This document shows, in pieces, positions 16,591 to 23,362 of a stretch of DNA of 37,319 nt. The notes under the pieces are model-generated. The model was not told where the DNA came from. It worked only from the letters and a program-made list of their open reading frames with translations, and did no database searches. This DNA is from Blastococcus sp. KM273128 (lineage in GTDB: Bacteria; Actinomycetota; Actinomycetes; Mycobacteriales; Geodermatophilaceae), in NCBI RefSeq assembly GCF_021698975.1, contig NZ_SSXA01000074.1:1-37319 (forward strand). Reading direction: 5' to 3'. The position numbers and the translations under genes were made by a program. Numbering within the stretch: the first letter of the stretch is position 1; every line of letters begins with the position of its first letter.

Positions 16591-17250
16591 CGACGGTTCC
16601 ACGTGCAACACGAGACCCCCGCCGCTCCGAGGAGCAGCGGGGGTCTCGTCATCGCGGTGAGCACGGTCGTCCCGAGTGGGCCCCGGAGGGGTCCGCGCAG
16701 GGACGACGCAACGGCTCAGCGACCGCCGGGGACGGCACCTGGCCGCGGCGAGCACGGTCGTCCCGAGTGGGCCCCGGAGGGGTCCGCGCAGGGGCGACGC
16801 AACGATGGCGAGGTCGACCCGGTTGAACGCCGACAGCATGCCGGCGAGGTCGCCGGGGAGCTCCTCGCCCGGGGCGTAGAGCTTGTGCAGCTTGGAGTGC
16901 GGGGCGCCCGGGGTGTTGAACAGCGCGGACAGCACGTTCACCACCTCGTGGAGCGCCTCGACCTGCATGGAGGTCAGCTCGCCGTCCTCCTCGACGGCGT
17001 CCTGGCACCCGCCCGGGGGCAGGAGCGCCAGCGCGCCGCCGGTGTAGGCCGCCGCGCCGAGGTCCATCAGGCACAGGGCGTTGACGGCCATCTGCGGGTC
17101 GACGTAGACGGCGACCGCCACCGGCTTCTCCGGCGTCGGGGTGACCGGCGCGCCCGGGGAGACGTTGACCGGCTTGCCGACCAGGCCGGTGAGCATGTCG
17201 CGGATGTCCTTGGCGGCGGGCAGCTGCACACCCGTGGTGGGGGCGGTCAT
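16165..17250 (-). CDS. CheC/CheX-like phosphatase with an abnormal read-through C-terminus
   Basis: The first ~149 residues form a plausible CheC/CheX-type domain: ELTSMQVEALHEVVNVLSALFN contains the ExxN pair (E102, N105) and a Pro 22 residues later, as in the CheC/CheX/FliY phosphatase signature. These proteins dephosphorylate CheY-P. ATG overlaps the preceding cheY stop (ATGA), so it is the last gene of the che operon. After DLAI (about residue 149, position 16805) the frame enters two copies of a palindromic repeat without meeting a stop. It continues through a terminator hairpin and antisense to the RsbW-like gene until 16165, giving 361 aa. The real domain ends near 16805; the remaining ~212 residues are repeat and antisense sequence. 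The native stop was probably lost when the repeats arrived. It may be a damaged gene. Confidence 0.6.
   Translation of the reverse strand: MTAPTTGVQLPAAKDIRDMLTGLVGKPVNVSPGAPVTPTPEKPVAVAVYVDPQMAVNALCLMDLGAAAYTGGALALLPPGGCQDAVEEDGELTSMQVEALHEVVNVLSALFNTPGAPHSKLHKLYAPGEELPGDLAGMLSAFNRVDLAIVASPLRGPLRGPLGTTVLAAARCRPRRSLSRCVVPARTPPGPTRDDRAHRDDETPAAPRSGGGLVLHVEPSSGGCRGALVAGGRQAGPDVLAVLVDVPAVGHRQPRHQLQPHAALGGVAVDRGGRHRLRGPVAHVEQPAAAAGDDRGDDRVLAVPQGVGGELVERQHELLARDVVGGRLLDVVHQRAQRRPGPRELREGPEPPAPHLAAPVR
16612..16647. terminator. Strong hairpin terminator after the RsbW-like gene
   Basis: GAGACCCCCGC pairs with GCGGGGGTCTC. The stem continues with GCTC/GAGC after one mismatch, closing on a very short loop. 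It begins 22 nt after the stop of the RsbW-like gene and can serve that plus-strand gene and the minus-strand che operon. There is no T-tract, as is usual for high-GC actinobacteria. Confidence 0.75.
16659..16713. repeat. 55-bp palindromic repeat, copy 1
   Basis: Nearly identical to 16750-16804. The core (16666-16707) is a double palindrome: outer arms GTCGTCCC and GGGACGAC, 5-nt internal bulges, and inner arms GGGCCCC and GGGGTCC around GGA. It would fold as a bulged hairpin in DNA or RNA. It resembles a repetitive extragenic palindrome or a mini mobile element. Confidence 0.75.
16750..16804. repeat. 55-bp palindromic repeat, copy 2
   Basis: Direct repeat of 16659-16713, 91 bp apart, with one difference in the right outer arm (GGGGCGAC for GGGACGAC). 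Its edge coincides with the point where the cheC/X-like protein loses recognisable sequence, which suggests it was inserted at the 3' end of that gene. Confidence 0.75.
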
Positions 17251-17609
17251 GCGATCACCCCGTCCAGGTGCTCCTTGAAGGTGTCCTCCGTGAAGGGCTT
17301 GGCGATGAGGAACAGGGCGCCGGCGTCGGCGGCCTTCTCCCGCATCTCGGGCGAGCCCTCGGAGGTGACGAAGCCGAAGGGGACGACCGAGCCGGAGGCG
17401 CGCATGGCCTGCAGGCACTCGATGCCGGTCATGTTCGGCATGTTCCAGTCCGACAGCACCAGGTCGGGCTGCTCGGACGAGACCTTGGCCAGGGCGTCGG
17501 CGCCGTCCTCCGCCTCGACGATGTCGTGGTCGTCGTAGCCGGCCTGGCGCAGCGTGCGGATGACGATCTGCCGCATCACGCGGCTGTCGTCGGCGATCAG
17601 GATCTTCAC
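17247..17609 (-). CDS. cheY: CheY-like single-domain response regulator
   Basis: A 120-aa receiver with no output domain. Acidic pocket D7/D8, phospho-acceptor D54 (LSDWNMPNM), Thr82 and Lys104 (AKPFT) are all present. It should be phosphorylated by CheA and act on the flagellar switch or as a phosphate sink. The GTG start abuts the cheX stop (TGAGTG), and its own stop overlaps the next ATG, so it is embedded in the operon between two CheX/C-type phosphatases. Whether this or the second CheY (18146) is the motor-binding one cannot be decided. Confidence 0.92.
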   Translation of the reverse strand: MKILIADDSRVMRQIVIRTLRQAGYDDHDIVEAEDGADALAKVSSEQPDLVLSDWNMPNMTGIECLQAMRASGSVVPFGFVTSEGSPEMREKAADAGALFLIAKPFTEDTFKEHLDGVIA

Positions 17610-18149
17610 TCAGGACACCTCGTTCTTGCGGGTAGGGGTGGTACCGGGCAGGGGCGGGAGTGCGCCCTGCACCGAGATGGCGACGGGCTCGCCGCGCCAG
17701 AGCAGGTCGAGCCGGCACACGTCGGCCGGGTTGCGGACCAGCGGCGCGTTGCCCACCTGCGGCAGGCTGAGCGCCGAGGGGCCGGGCAGCGCGGCCTTCA
17801 CGTTGCCGCCGACGACGTTGGCGATCTCGCCGAAGGCGTCGGCGACGTCCTCGTCGTCGAGCACCGCCGGGGCGGTGTCCCGCAGCAGGGCGCGGGAGAG
17901 CTCCTCGGCCGTGCTGCGGGCGGTGGTCAGGACGACGCTGCCGGTCCAGGGACCGACGACGTCGACCCAGCTGGACACGATGTCGACCGGCAGCTCGCCG
18001 GGCAGCGGGACCAGGACCTCGTCCTCGCCGACGAGGGCGACCCACGCCTCGGCGGCGATCGCCTCGACGGTGGCGGCGTCGATCAGGTCGGTGATGACCG
18101 GGCGCACGTCGCCGGAGCGACGCCGTGCACCCGTGTCCGTCGTCGTCAC
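17610..18149 (-). CDS. cheX: CheX-like CheY-P phosphatase
   Basis: A 179-aa chemotaxis phosphatase of the CheX/CheC family. The active-site helix is DEDVADAFGEIANVVGGN, containing the signature D104xxxE108xxN111; the acidic and amide side chains position water for attack on the CheY phospho-aspartate. Flanked on both sides by cheY genes, it likely terminates their signal in place of CheZ. The GTG start overlaps the stop of the preceding cheY (GTGA). The C-terminal beta-strand region (CRLDLLWRGEPVAISVQG) is complete. Confidence 0.85.
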   Translation of the reverse strand: MTTTDTGARRRSGDVRPVITDLIDAATVEAIAAEAWVALVGEDEVLVPLPGELPVDIVSSWVDVVGPWTGSVVLTTARSTAEELSRALLRDTAPAVLDDEDVADAFGEIANVVGGNVKAALPGPSALSLPQVGNAPLVRNPADVCRLDLLWRGEPVAISVQGALPPLPGTTPTRKNEVS

Positions 18150-18529
18150 AGGGAGACCTCCTGCGGGAGCAGGCCGAGGAGCGCGAGCTTGTCGCGGATC
18201 GCGTCGGCGGTGAACGGCTTGATCACGTACTCGTGCGCGCCGGCGGCGAGGGCGCGGACGATCTGGGTGTGCTCGCTCTCCGAGGTGACCATCATCATGG
18301 TCATCGAGCGCCACGCCGGGTTGGCGCGGACGGCGGAGACGAACTGCAGCCCGTCCATCACCGGCATGTTCCAGTCGATGGTGGCCAGGTCGGGGAGCCA
18401 GCCCTCGTCCAGCACGTCGAGCGCGGCCCGGCCGTGCTCGGCGTCCCGGACCTCGTAGCCGAAGCCGGTGAGGATGCCGGTGACGATCCGGCGCATGGCG
18501 CGGGAGTCGTCGATCACCAGTGCACGCAT
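18146..18529 (-). CDS. cheY: CheY-like single-domain response regulator (second copy)
   Basis: A 127-aa receiver. D7/D8, phospho-acceptor D52 (TIDWNMPVMDG), Thr82 and Lys104 (IKPFT) are intact. The sequence is clearly different from the cheY at 17247, so the two are not a recent duplication. The ATG lies 1 nt after the cheR stop and its stop overlaps the cheX start. With CheA/CheW at 25-28 kb it forms the core phosphorelay. Confidence 0.92.
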   Translation of the reverse strand: MRALVIDDSRAMRRIVTGILTGFGYEVRDAEHGRAALDVLDEGWLPDLATIDWNMPVMDGLQFVSAVRANPAWRSMTMMMVTSESEHTQIVRALAAGAHEYVIKPFTADAIRDKLALLGLLPQEVSL

Positions 18530-18530
18530 G

Positions 18531-19355
18531 TCATGCCCCCTTCAGCGGGCGGTAGGCGGAGCTGCGGCCGATGACGACCCGCTCCCAGGAGTCGTCGACG
18601 CCGAGGGTGGTCTCGGCGGCGCCGAGGAACAGCCACCCGTCGGGCCGCATCAGGTCCCGCACGCGGCGGAGGATCGACTGCTTGGTGGGCAGGTCGAAGT
18701 AGATGAGCACGTTGCGGAGGTAGACGACGTCGAACGGGCCCATCCGCGGCAGCGGCGCCGCGAGGTTGCACTCGCTGGCGTTGACCATGCGGCGCAGGTT
18801 GGGCGACACCTCCCACTCGTTGCCGGCGCGGGCGAAGTGCCGGACCAGCATCGGCGCCGGGAGCCCGCGGTTGACCTCGAGCTGGCTGAACCGGCCGGCG
18901 CGGGTGCGCTGCACCATCTCGCGGGAGAGGTCGGTCGCGGTGATCGACACCCGCGAGGCGGCGTTGGGCAGGGCGTCGTCCAGGAGCATGGCGATCGTGT
19001 ACGGCTCCTGCCCGCTGGAGCAGGCCGCCGACCAGATCTGCAGCCGCTCGTTGGCGCCGCGGGCGGTGAGCAGCGACGGCAGCACCGTCGAGGTGAGCGC
19101 GGTGAACGGGTCGCCGTCGCGGAACCACGAGGTCTCGTTGGTGGTGAGCGCCTCGACGATCCGCCGCTGGCTGTCGGCGTCCGGCCGGACGCGCACGCTC
19201 TCGACCAGCTTGGTGACGTCGGCCATCCCCATCTGCCGGGCGATCGGCAGGAGGCGGGCCTCCACCAGGTACTCCTTGCCCGGCTGGAGCACGATGGCGC
19301 TCTCCTTGCGGACGAGGTCACGGACCCAGTCGAAACTGGTCGCGGTCAGACTCAT
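18531..19355 (-). CDS. cheR: Chemotaxis receptor methyltransferase CheR
   Basis: A 274-aa enzyme that transfers methyl groups from S-adenosylmethionine to glutamates of chemoreceptors for adaptation. It has the N-terminal helical CheR_N domain (about 1-75) and a catalytic Rossmann domain with the SAM-binding IWSAACSSGQEPYTIAML. DVVYLRNVLIYF and a C-terminal FLGAAETTLG segment follow. The ATG overlaps the cheB stop by 4 nt, so receptor methylation and demethylation enzymes are co-translated. No pentapeptide-binding insertion can be judged from sequence, and the local receptor lacks a tether. Confidence 0.93.
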   Translation of the reverse strand: MSLTATSFDWVRDLVRKESAIVLQPGKEYLVEARLLPIARQMGMADVTKLVESVRVRPDADSQRRIVEALTTNETSWFRDGDPFTALTSTVLPSLLTARGANERLQIWSAACSSGQEPYTIAMLLDDALPNAASRVSITATDLSREMVQRTRAGRFSQLEVNRGLPAPMLVRHFARAGNEWEVSPNLRRMVNASECNLAAPLPRMGPFDVVYLRNVLIYFDLPTKQSILRRVRDLMRPDGWLFLGAAETTLGVDDSWERVVIGRSSAYRPLKGA

Positions 19356-20461
19356 CGACGACCTCCCACGGCCATGGTGGTTCCGGTGTTCAGGGGTGCG
19401 GCACCGGCGAGGTGGCGCTGGATCGCCTCGGCGATCCGGTCGAGCGGCAGCACCTCGTCGGCGTAGCCCGCCTGGGCGACGGCCCCGGGCATGCCCCAGA
19501 CGACCGAGGTGGCCTGGTCCTGCACGACGACGGTGCCGCCGGCGTTGCGGATCTCCCCGCAGCCGTTCCGCCCGTCGGCGCCCATGCCGGTCAGCACGAC
19601 ACCGAGGACGGCGCCGTCGTAGGCGGCCACCGCGGAGCGGAACAGCGGGTCGACGGCGGGGCGGCAGAAGTTCTCGGGCGGGTTCTGGTTCAGCGCCGTG
19701 GTGAAGCCGGCGCGGCCGTTGGCGCGGACGACCAGGTGGTGGTCGCCGGGGGCCAGGTGCACGGTGCCGGGCAGCAGCGGGGTGCCGTCGACCGCCTCGA
19801 CCACGCGCAGCGGCGAGAGCCGGTCGAGCCGCTGGGCGAACTGGCGGGTGAAGACAGGGGGCATGTGCTGGGCCAGCAGCACCGGCACCGGCAGGTTCGC
19901 CGGCAGCGCGGGCAGGACCCGCGCGAGCGCCTCCGGCCCACCGGTGGAGGACCCGATGACCAGCACGGCCGGCTTCTTGCCCGGGCCGGTGCGGGGGGCG
20001 GCCGGGCGTGGCGGCGGGACCACCGCGGCGGCCGGGCGCACGGGGGTGACCGGGCGGCCGGTGAGCGCCTTGATCTTGGGGATCAGCTGCTCGCGCACGC
20101 TCTCCATGGACTGCGCCACGCTGCCGACGTTGGCCGGCTTGGTGACGTAGTCGTTCGCCCCCGCCGACAGCGCGTCGAGGGTCGCGGTGGCGCCGCGCTC
20201 GGTGAGCGTGCTGAACATGATGATCGGCACGCGGTCGTGCGTCCCGCGGATGGCCCGGACGGCCTCGATGCCGTTCATCTCCGGCATCTCGATGTCCATC
20301 GTGACCAGGTCGGGCTTGAGCTGGGGCAGCTTCCCGAGGGCCACCTTGCCGTTGACGGCGGTGCCGACGACCTCGATCCCCGGGTCCGCGGAGAGCACGT
20401 CGGTGACGATCTTGCGGACGACGACCGAGTCGTCGACCACCATCACCCGGATCGGGTTCAC
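19352..20461 (-). CDS. cheB: Chemotaxis response regulator methylesterase CheB
   Basis: A 369-aa two-domain enzyme that demethylates (and may deamidate) receptors. The N-terminal receiver carries D56 (TMDIEMP) and K108; a Pro/Ala-rich linker (about 135-163) leads to the esterase domain with the triad Ser172 (IGSSTGGP), His199 (AQHMPP) and Asp296 (GMGADG). Phosphorylation by CheA releases inhibition by the receiver. The GTG start (VNPIRVMVVDDS) is fixed by AGGAGG 5 nt upstream. It is the first gene of the minus-strand operon cheB-R-Y-X-Y-C/X, with a candidate sigma-28 promoter about 45-70 nt upstream. Confidence 0.95.
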   Translation of the reverse strand: MNPIRVMVVDDSVVVRKIVTDVLSADPGIEVVGTAVNGKVALGKLPQLKPDLVTMDIEMPEMNGIEAVRAIRGTHDRVPIIMFSTLTERGATATLDALSAGANDYVTKPANVGSVAQSMESVREQLIPKIKALTGRPVTPVRPAAAVVPPPRPAAPRTGPGKKPAVLVIGSSTGGPEALARVLPALPANLPVPVLLAQHMPPVFTRQFAQRLDRLSPLRVVEAVDGTPLLPGTVHLAPGDHHLVVRANGRAGFTTALNQNPPENFCRPAVDPLFRSAVAAYDGAVLGVVLTGMGADGRNGCGEIRNAGGTVVVQDQATSVVWGMPGAVAQAGYADEVLPLDRIAEAIQRHLAGAAPLNTGTTMAVGGRR

Positions 20462-20506
20462 ACGTCCTCCTGGCCCTGCCCGCGCCGACCGGCGGGCACG
20501 TTGTCT

Positions 20507-20533
20507 GTATCGGCATCTCCGCGTCCGGCTTGA
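20507..20533 (-). promoter_or_regulatory. Candidate flagellar-type (sigma-28) promoter of the cheB operon
   Basis: On the minus strand: TCAA, 15 nt, GCCGATAC. The enterobacterial FliA consensus is TAAA-N15-GCCGATAA, so 3 of 4 and 7 of 8 positions agree at exact spacing. It would start transcription about 40 nt before the cheB GTG. The cheA upstream region carries a perfect GCCGATAA. Confidence 0.55.
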
Positions 20534-20974
20534 GCCCTTCAGCGGTGCGGACCCCGCGTTCCCGGAATGCTCGGGAGATCGGTGGCGGAATGCCGCGGCG
20601 CGACGCCCGAAAAGCTGAAGCGACACCCACCCGAGAGCCTCGACCGCCATTCCTGCGGAATGGTCCGAGGTGTCCCGGGTGCGGCGCACTGCGCTCCCCT
20701 GAGGCGCCCCAGCGCCGCGAGGGCGCGCGGGATCGCGGCCGGAGCAGGCTGGTGCTGACCAGGATCTTCGGCGGCGGAACGGCAGGGTGAAGCCGACACG
20801 CGAAATGCGTGGCGCGATCTTCTCGTCACCAATGCGGATGGACGACGACCGGCACGACCATTGTCGACAAAGCGCCGCGAAAGGTCACCGGGGGCGGTCG
20901 GCGACGATCACCGGCCCGGGCCGGGATGATCACCGGCCGGGCACGGGAATGCGCGGCACAGGGCCGCGAACGGA
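20534..20974. other. Long intergenic region with hairpin and iterons, no convincing gene
   Basis: No open frame here has a recognisable product. A strong hairpin is centred on CCATTCC-TGC-GGAATGG (20647-20663), and its stem can extend through flanking CCTCG/CGAGG and ACCCG/CGGGT blocks. TTGTCGACAA (20861-20870) is a perfect palindrome. RRTCACCGG-type direct repeats begin at 20883, 20906 and 20928; the last two share the 11-mer GATCACCGGCC. The region could hold a structured RNA, a terminator of the 20975 gene and/or binding sites upstream of cheB. Confidence 0.5.
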
Positions 20975-21877
20975 TCAGGCGAGGGCGGCGACGCGCCGGC
21001 CCGGCGCGCGGAGCACCGCGGCGTTCTCGGTACCGAGCAGGTCGTCGAGCACGATCGCCTGGACGCAGCCGGCCACGGCGTTCCACACGCCGGCGGCGCC
21101 GTCGTGCAGGTCGAAGCCGCCGTCGAGGAAGGCCTGGACGGCCAGGAGCTGCGCCGCGGCCAGCGAACGGGTCCGCCCGGAGACGTGCGCGCCCCAGGAC
21201 GCCTCGTGCATGGCGGTGGCCCAGGGGCGGTGCGCGGCGCGGCCCTCGTCGACGGCCACCCGCCAGCCCGCCCGGCCGGCGTCGTCCAGGTCACGGACGG
21301 CAGCGAGGAAGCCGGTCAGCTCCCCGGCGTCGGCCAGCCCCCAGCCGGTGGGCCCTGCGAGCCGCCCGCCGTCGAGGGCGCGGTCGAAGGCGACGGTCAG
21401 CTCGCGGCGCACCAGCGGCGGCAGCACGCCGGCGGCCCAGAAGCCGACGGCGGCGTCGGCCAGCACGTCGGCGGCCTGCTCCCACGTGCCGTCGTCGACC
21501 CGGCCCGCGAGCGGGTGCTCGTGGCCCAGGACGTCGTCGCGCAGCAACCGCTCCAGCGTCGGGGCGTCACCGATCGTGCCGAGCTCGAGCTGGCGCACCA
21601 GCAGGGCGGTGCGGTCACCGGCCCCCTCGGCGGCGTCGGCCGCGGTGCGCACGTGCGGCACGGCCGCCGCCATCTCCCGCGCCCGGCGGTTGCGGACCGC
21701 CCGCACCCCGCGCTGCTCGCGGTCCAGCCCGCGGGCGGGGTGGGCGCCGGCCAGGCGGATGAGCGCCGGCTCGTCGACCCCCAGGCCGGCGAGGAGGACC
21801 TCGGCGACCTGCCGGCCGGCGGGCAGCCGGACCAGGTCGAACCCGAGGGTGGCAGCACTCACCAGCGAGTAGGGCAC
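20975..21877 (-). CDS. Hypothetical protein, 300 aa
   Basis: Not recognised. A soluble, mostly helical, Ala/Leu/Arg/Asp-rich protein with no signal peptide or membrane segment. Conspicuous stretches are MPYSLVSAATLGFDLVRLPAG at the N-terminus (split by G/P turns) and SWGAHVSGRTRSLAAAQLLAVQAFLDGGFDLHDGAAG-like sequence near residues 225-265. The GTG start has GGAGG 6 nt upstream. Codon use matches the neighbours, and the opposite-strand frames look like shadows. It stands alone between the cheB upstream region and the PepSY gene, so context gives no clear function. Confidence 0.7.
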   Translation of the reverse strand: MPYSLVSAATLGFDLVRLPAGRQVAEVLLAGLGVDEPALIRLAGAHPARGLDREQRGVRAVRNRRAREMAAAVPHVRTAADAAEGAGDRTALLVRQLELGTIGDAPTLERLLRDDVLGHEHPLAGRVDDGTWEQAADVLADAAVGFWAAGVLPPLVRRELTVAFDRALDGGRLAGPTGWGLADAGELTGFLAAVRDLDDAGRAGWRVAVDEGRAAHRPWATAMHEASWGAHVSGRTRSLAAAQLLAVQAFLDGGFDLHDGAAGVWNAVAGCVQAIVLDDLLGTENAAVLRAPGRRVAALA

Positions 21878-22062
21878 GGCACGCCTCCAGGGCTCCGGGA
21901 ACAGGGCAACCCATGCTGACTGCCCCGTCCCCGGAGCACCATGCCGCCGTCACCCGTTCGCCGGAGGCCCGTTCTGCCTACCGTGCGCGTCACGCCCTGC
22001 ACTGTCAGCGATCGATCACGCTGAGTAGTGATTTGGTGGCGGAGGTCCGACGGCGGCGCGGA

Positions 22063-22497
22063 TCAGTCTTCGTCGTCGTAGTCGTCGTCGGTGTCGTCGG
22101 TGTCGTCGTCCTCCTCGGACTCGCTCCCCAGCACGCTCGCGTCGCCGGCGTCGACGGTGACCTCGCGCACCGCGCCGTCCTGGGCGCGGACCTCGACCTC
22201 CCAGACGACGTAGCCGTCCTCGTCCTCCAGCTCGATCGCGACGACCTCGCCGCCCCCGACCGACGCCACGGCGGCGTCGACCGCCTCGTCCTCCGCCACG
22301 GTGGCCAGCTCCGCCAGCGCGGACTGCTCGGCGGCGTCGTCCTCGGGCAGGGCCGACTCGTCCACCGCCACGGTGCCCGGGCGGGTCCGCTCGTCCCCCT
22401 CCTCCCCGCCGACGGTGGCGACCGCCACCCCGCCGGCCACGGCCAGGACGGCGGCGGCGCTCGCGGTGACGACGGCGGTCCGCTTGGCGATGCGCAT
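22063..22497 (-). CDS. Secreted or membrane-anchored PepSY-domain protein
   Basis: A 144-aa protein. A positively charged start (MRIAKR) and a hydrophobic helix (about 8-30) form a signal peptide or anchor. A PepSY-like domain (about 55-120, with VVAIELEDEDGYVVWEVEVRAQDGAVREVTVDAG spread over its strands) follows, and the last 20 residues are almost all Asp/Glu. The acidic tail could bind cations. The ATG is preceded by AGGAGG. It is divergent from a two-component system; PepSY genes are often controlled by such an adjacent pair, and GATGAG repeats in the shared region support this. Confidence 0.85.
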   Translation of the reverse strand: MRIAKRTAVVTASAAAVLAVAGGVAVATVGGEEGDERTRPGTVAVDESALPEDDAAEQSALAELATVAEDEAVDAAVASVGGGEVVAIELEDEDGYVVWEVEVRAQDGAVREVTVDAGDASVLGSESEEDDDTDDTDDDYDDED

Positions 22498-22556
22498 GAG
22501 TTCCTCCTCTACGGTCCGGCAGGGTGCCGGGCTCGTCGACGACGGTGCCCGCGCCG

Positions 22557-22657
22557 GATGAGGATCCGATGAGCCGGACCTGAGCTCACCTCTCATCGCC
22601 GGCCCGCCGGCCGGGCGGGCACCTGCCCGCGGGTGCCGCTCTCACCGTCCCCTCATC
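22557..22657. promoter_or_regulatory. GATGAG repeats, candidate response-regulator sites
   Basis: GATGAG occurs at 22557 and 22568, exactly 11 bp apart. It also occurs inverted as CTCATC at 22592 and 22652, the former preceded by CTCACC at 22585. Tandem hexamers at 11-bp spacing are typical of OmpR/PhoB-family operators. They lie in the divergent region between the PepSY gene and the response regulator. Confidence 0.5.
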
Positions 22658-22678
22658 CCGTCGTGCCAGCCTGGGGTC

Positions 22679-23362
22679 ATGCGGGTGCTGGTCGTCGAGG
22701 ACCACGGCAACATGCGCGGCGTCCTCGTGCGTGGCCTGGCAGAGGCCGGGTACGCCGTGGACGCCGTCGCCGACGGGCCGGCCGGGCTCGCCCGCGCCTC
22801 CGCCGGCAGCTACGACGCGGTCGTGCTCGACGTGATGCTCCCGGGCATGGACGGCTTCGCCGTCTGCCGCGCCTTGCGGGACCGCCGGGTGTGGACGCCG
22901 GTGCTGATGCTCACCGCCCGGGACGCGGTCCCGGACCGCGTGCACGGGCTCGATGCCGGCGCCGACGACTACCTGGTCAAGCCGTTCGCCTTCACCGAGC
23001 TGCTCGGCCGGCTGCGCGCCCTGCACCGCCGCGGGGCGCCCCCGCGGCCGGCGGTGCTCGGTTGCGGGCCGCTCTCCCTGGACCCGGCGGCCCGGGTGGC
23101 GCGCTGCGACGGCCAGGTCGTGGAGCTCTCCCGCCGCGAGTTCACCCTGCTGGAGTTCCTGCTCCGCCACCCCGGGCACGTGCTCTCCCGGGCGCAGATC
23201 CTCGAGCACGTCTGGGGCCACGACTACGACGGGCAGTCCAACGTGGTCGACGTCTACGTGAAGTACCTGCGCGACAAGATCGACCGGCGCTTCGGCCTGG
23301 ATCTGGTGCAGACCGTGCGGGGCTCCGGCTACCGGGTGGCCTGCGCGGATCCGGCGCCGTGA
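22679..23362 (+). CDS. OmpR/PhoB-family response regulator
   Basis: A 227-aa DNA-binding regulator. The receiver domain (1-115) has phospho-acceptor D51 (VVLDVMLPGMDG) and K101 (LVKPFAF). The winged-helix output domain (about 128-222) shows SRREFTLLEFLLRHPGHVL, split by turns, and the recognition region SNVVDVYVKYLRDKID followed by TVRGSGYRV. Its stop overlaps the sensor kinase GTG (GTGA), so the pair is co-translated. The likely targets are its own promoter and the divergent PepSY gene. The stimulus is unknown. Confidence 0.95.
   Translation: MRVLVVEDHGNMRGVLVRGLAEAGYAVDAVADGPAGLARASAGSYDAVVLDVMLPGMDGFAVCRALRDRRVWTPVLMLTARDAVPDRVHGLDAGADDYLVKPFAFTELLGRLRALHRRGAPPRPAVLGCGPLSLDPAARVARCDGQVVELSRREFTLLEFLLRHPGHVLSRAQILEHVWGHDYDGQSNVVDVYVKYLRDKIDRRFGLDLVQTVRGSGYRVACADPAP

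Noticed and set aside
22015..22032. ATCAC-N8-GTGAT inverted repeat between the 300-aa gene and the PepSY gene
   Set aside because: Five-base arms occur often by chance and the site lies downstream of the PepSY stop, not in a clear promoter.
22507..22516. A single TCTACGG block near the PepSY start as a fifth copy of the 28-nt motif
   Set aside because: The second TCTAS and the GCTAGA block are missing at the required spacing.
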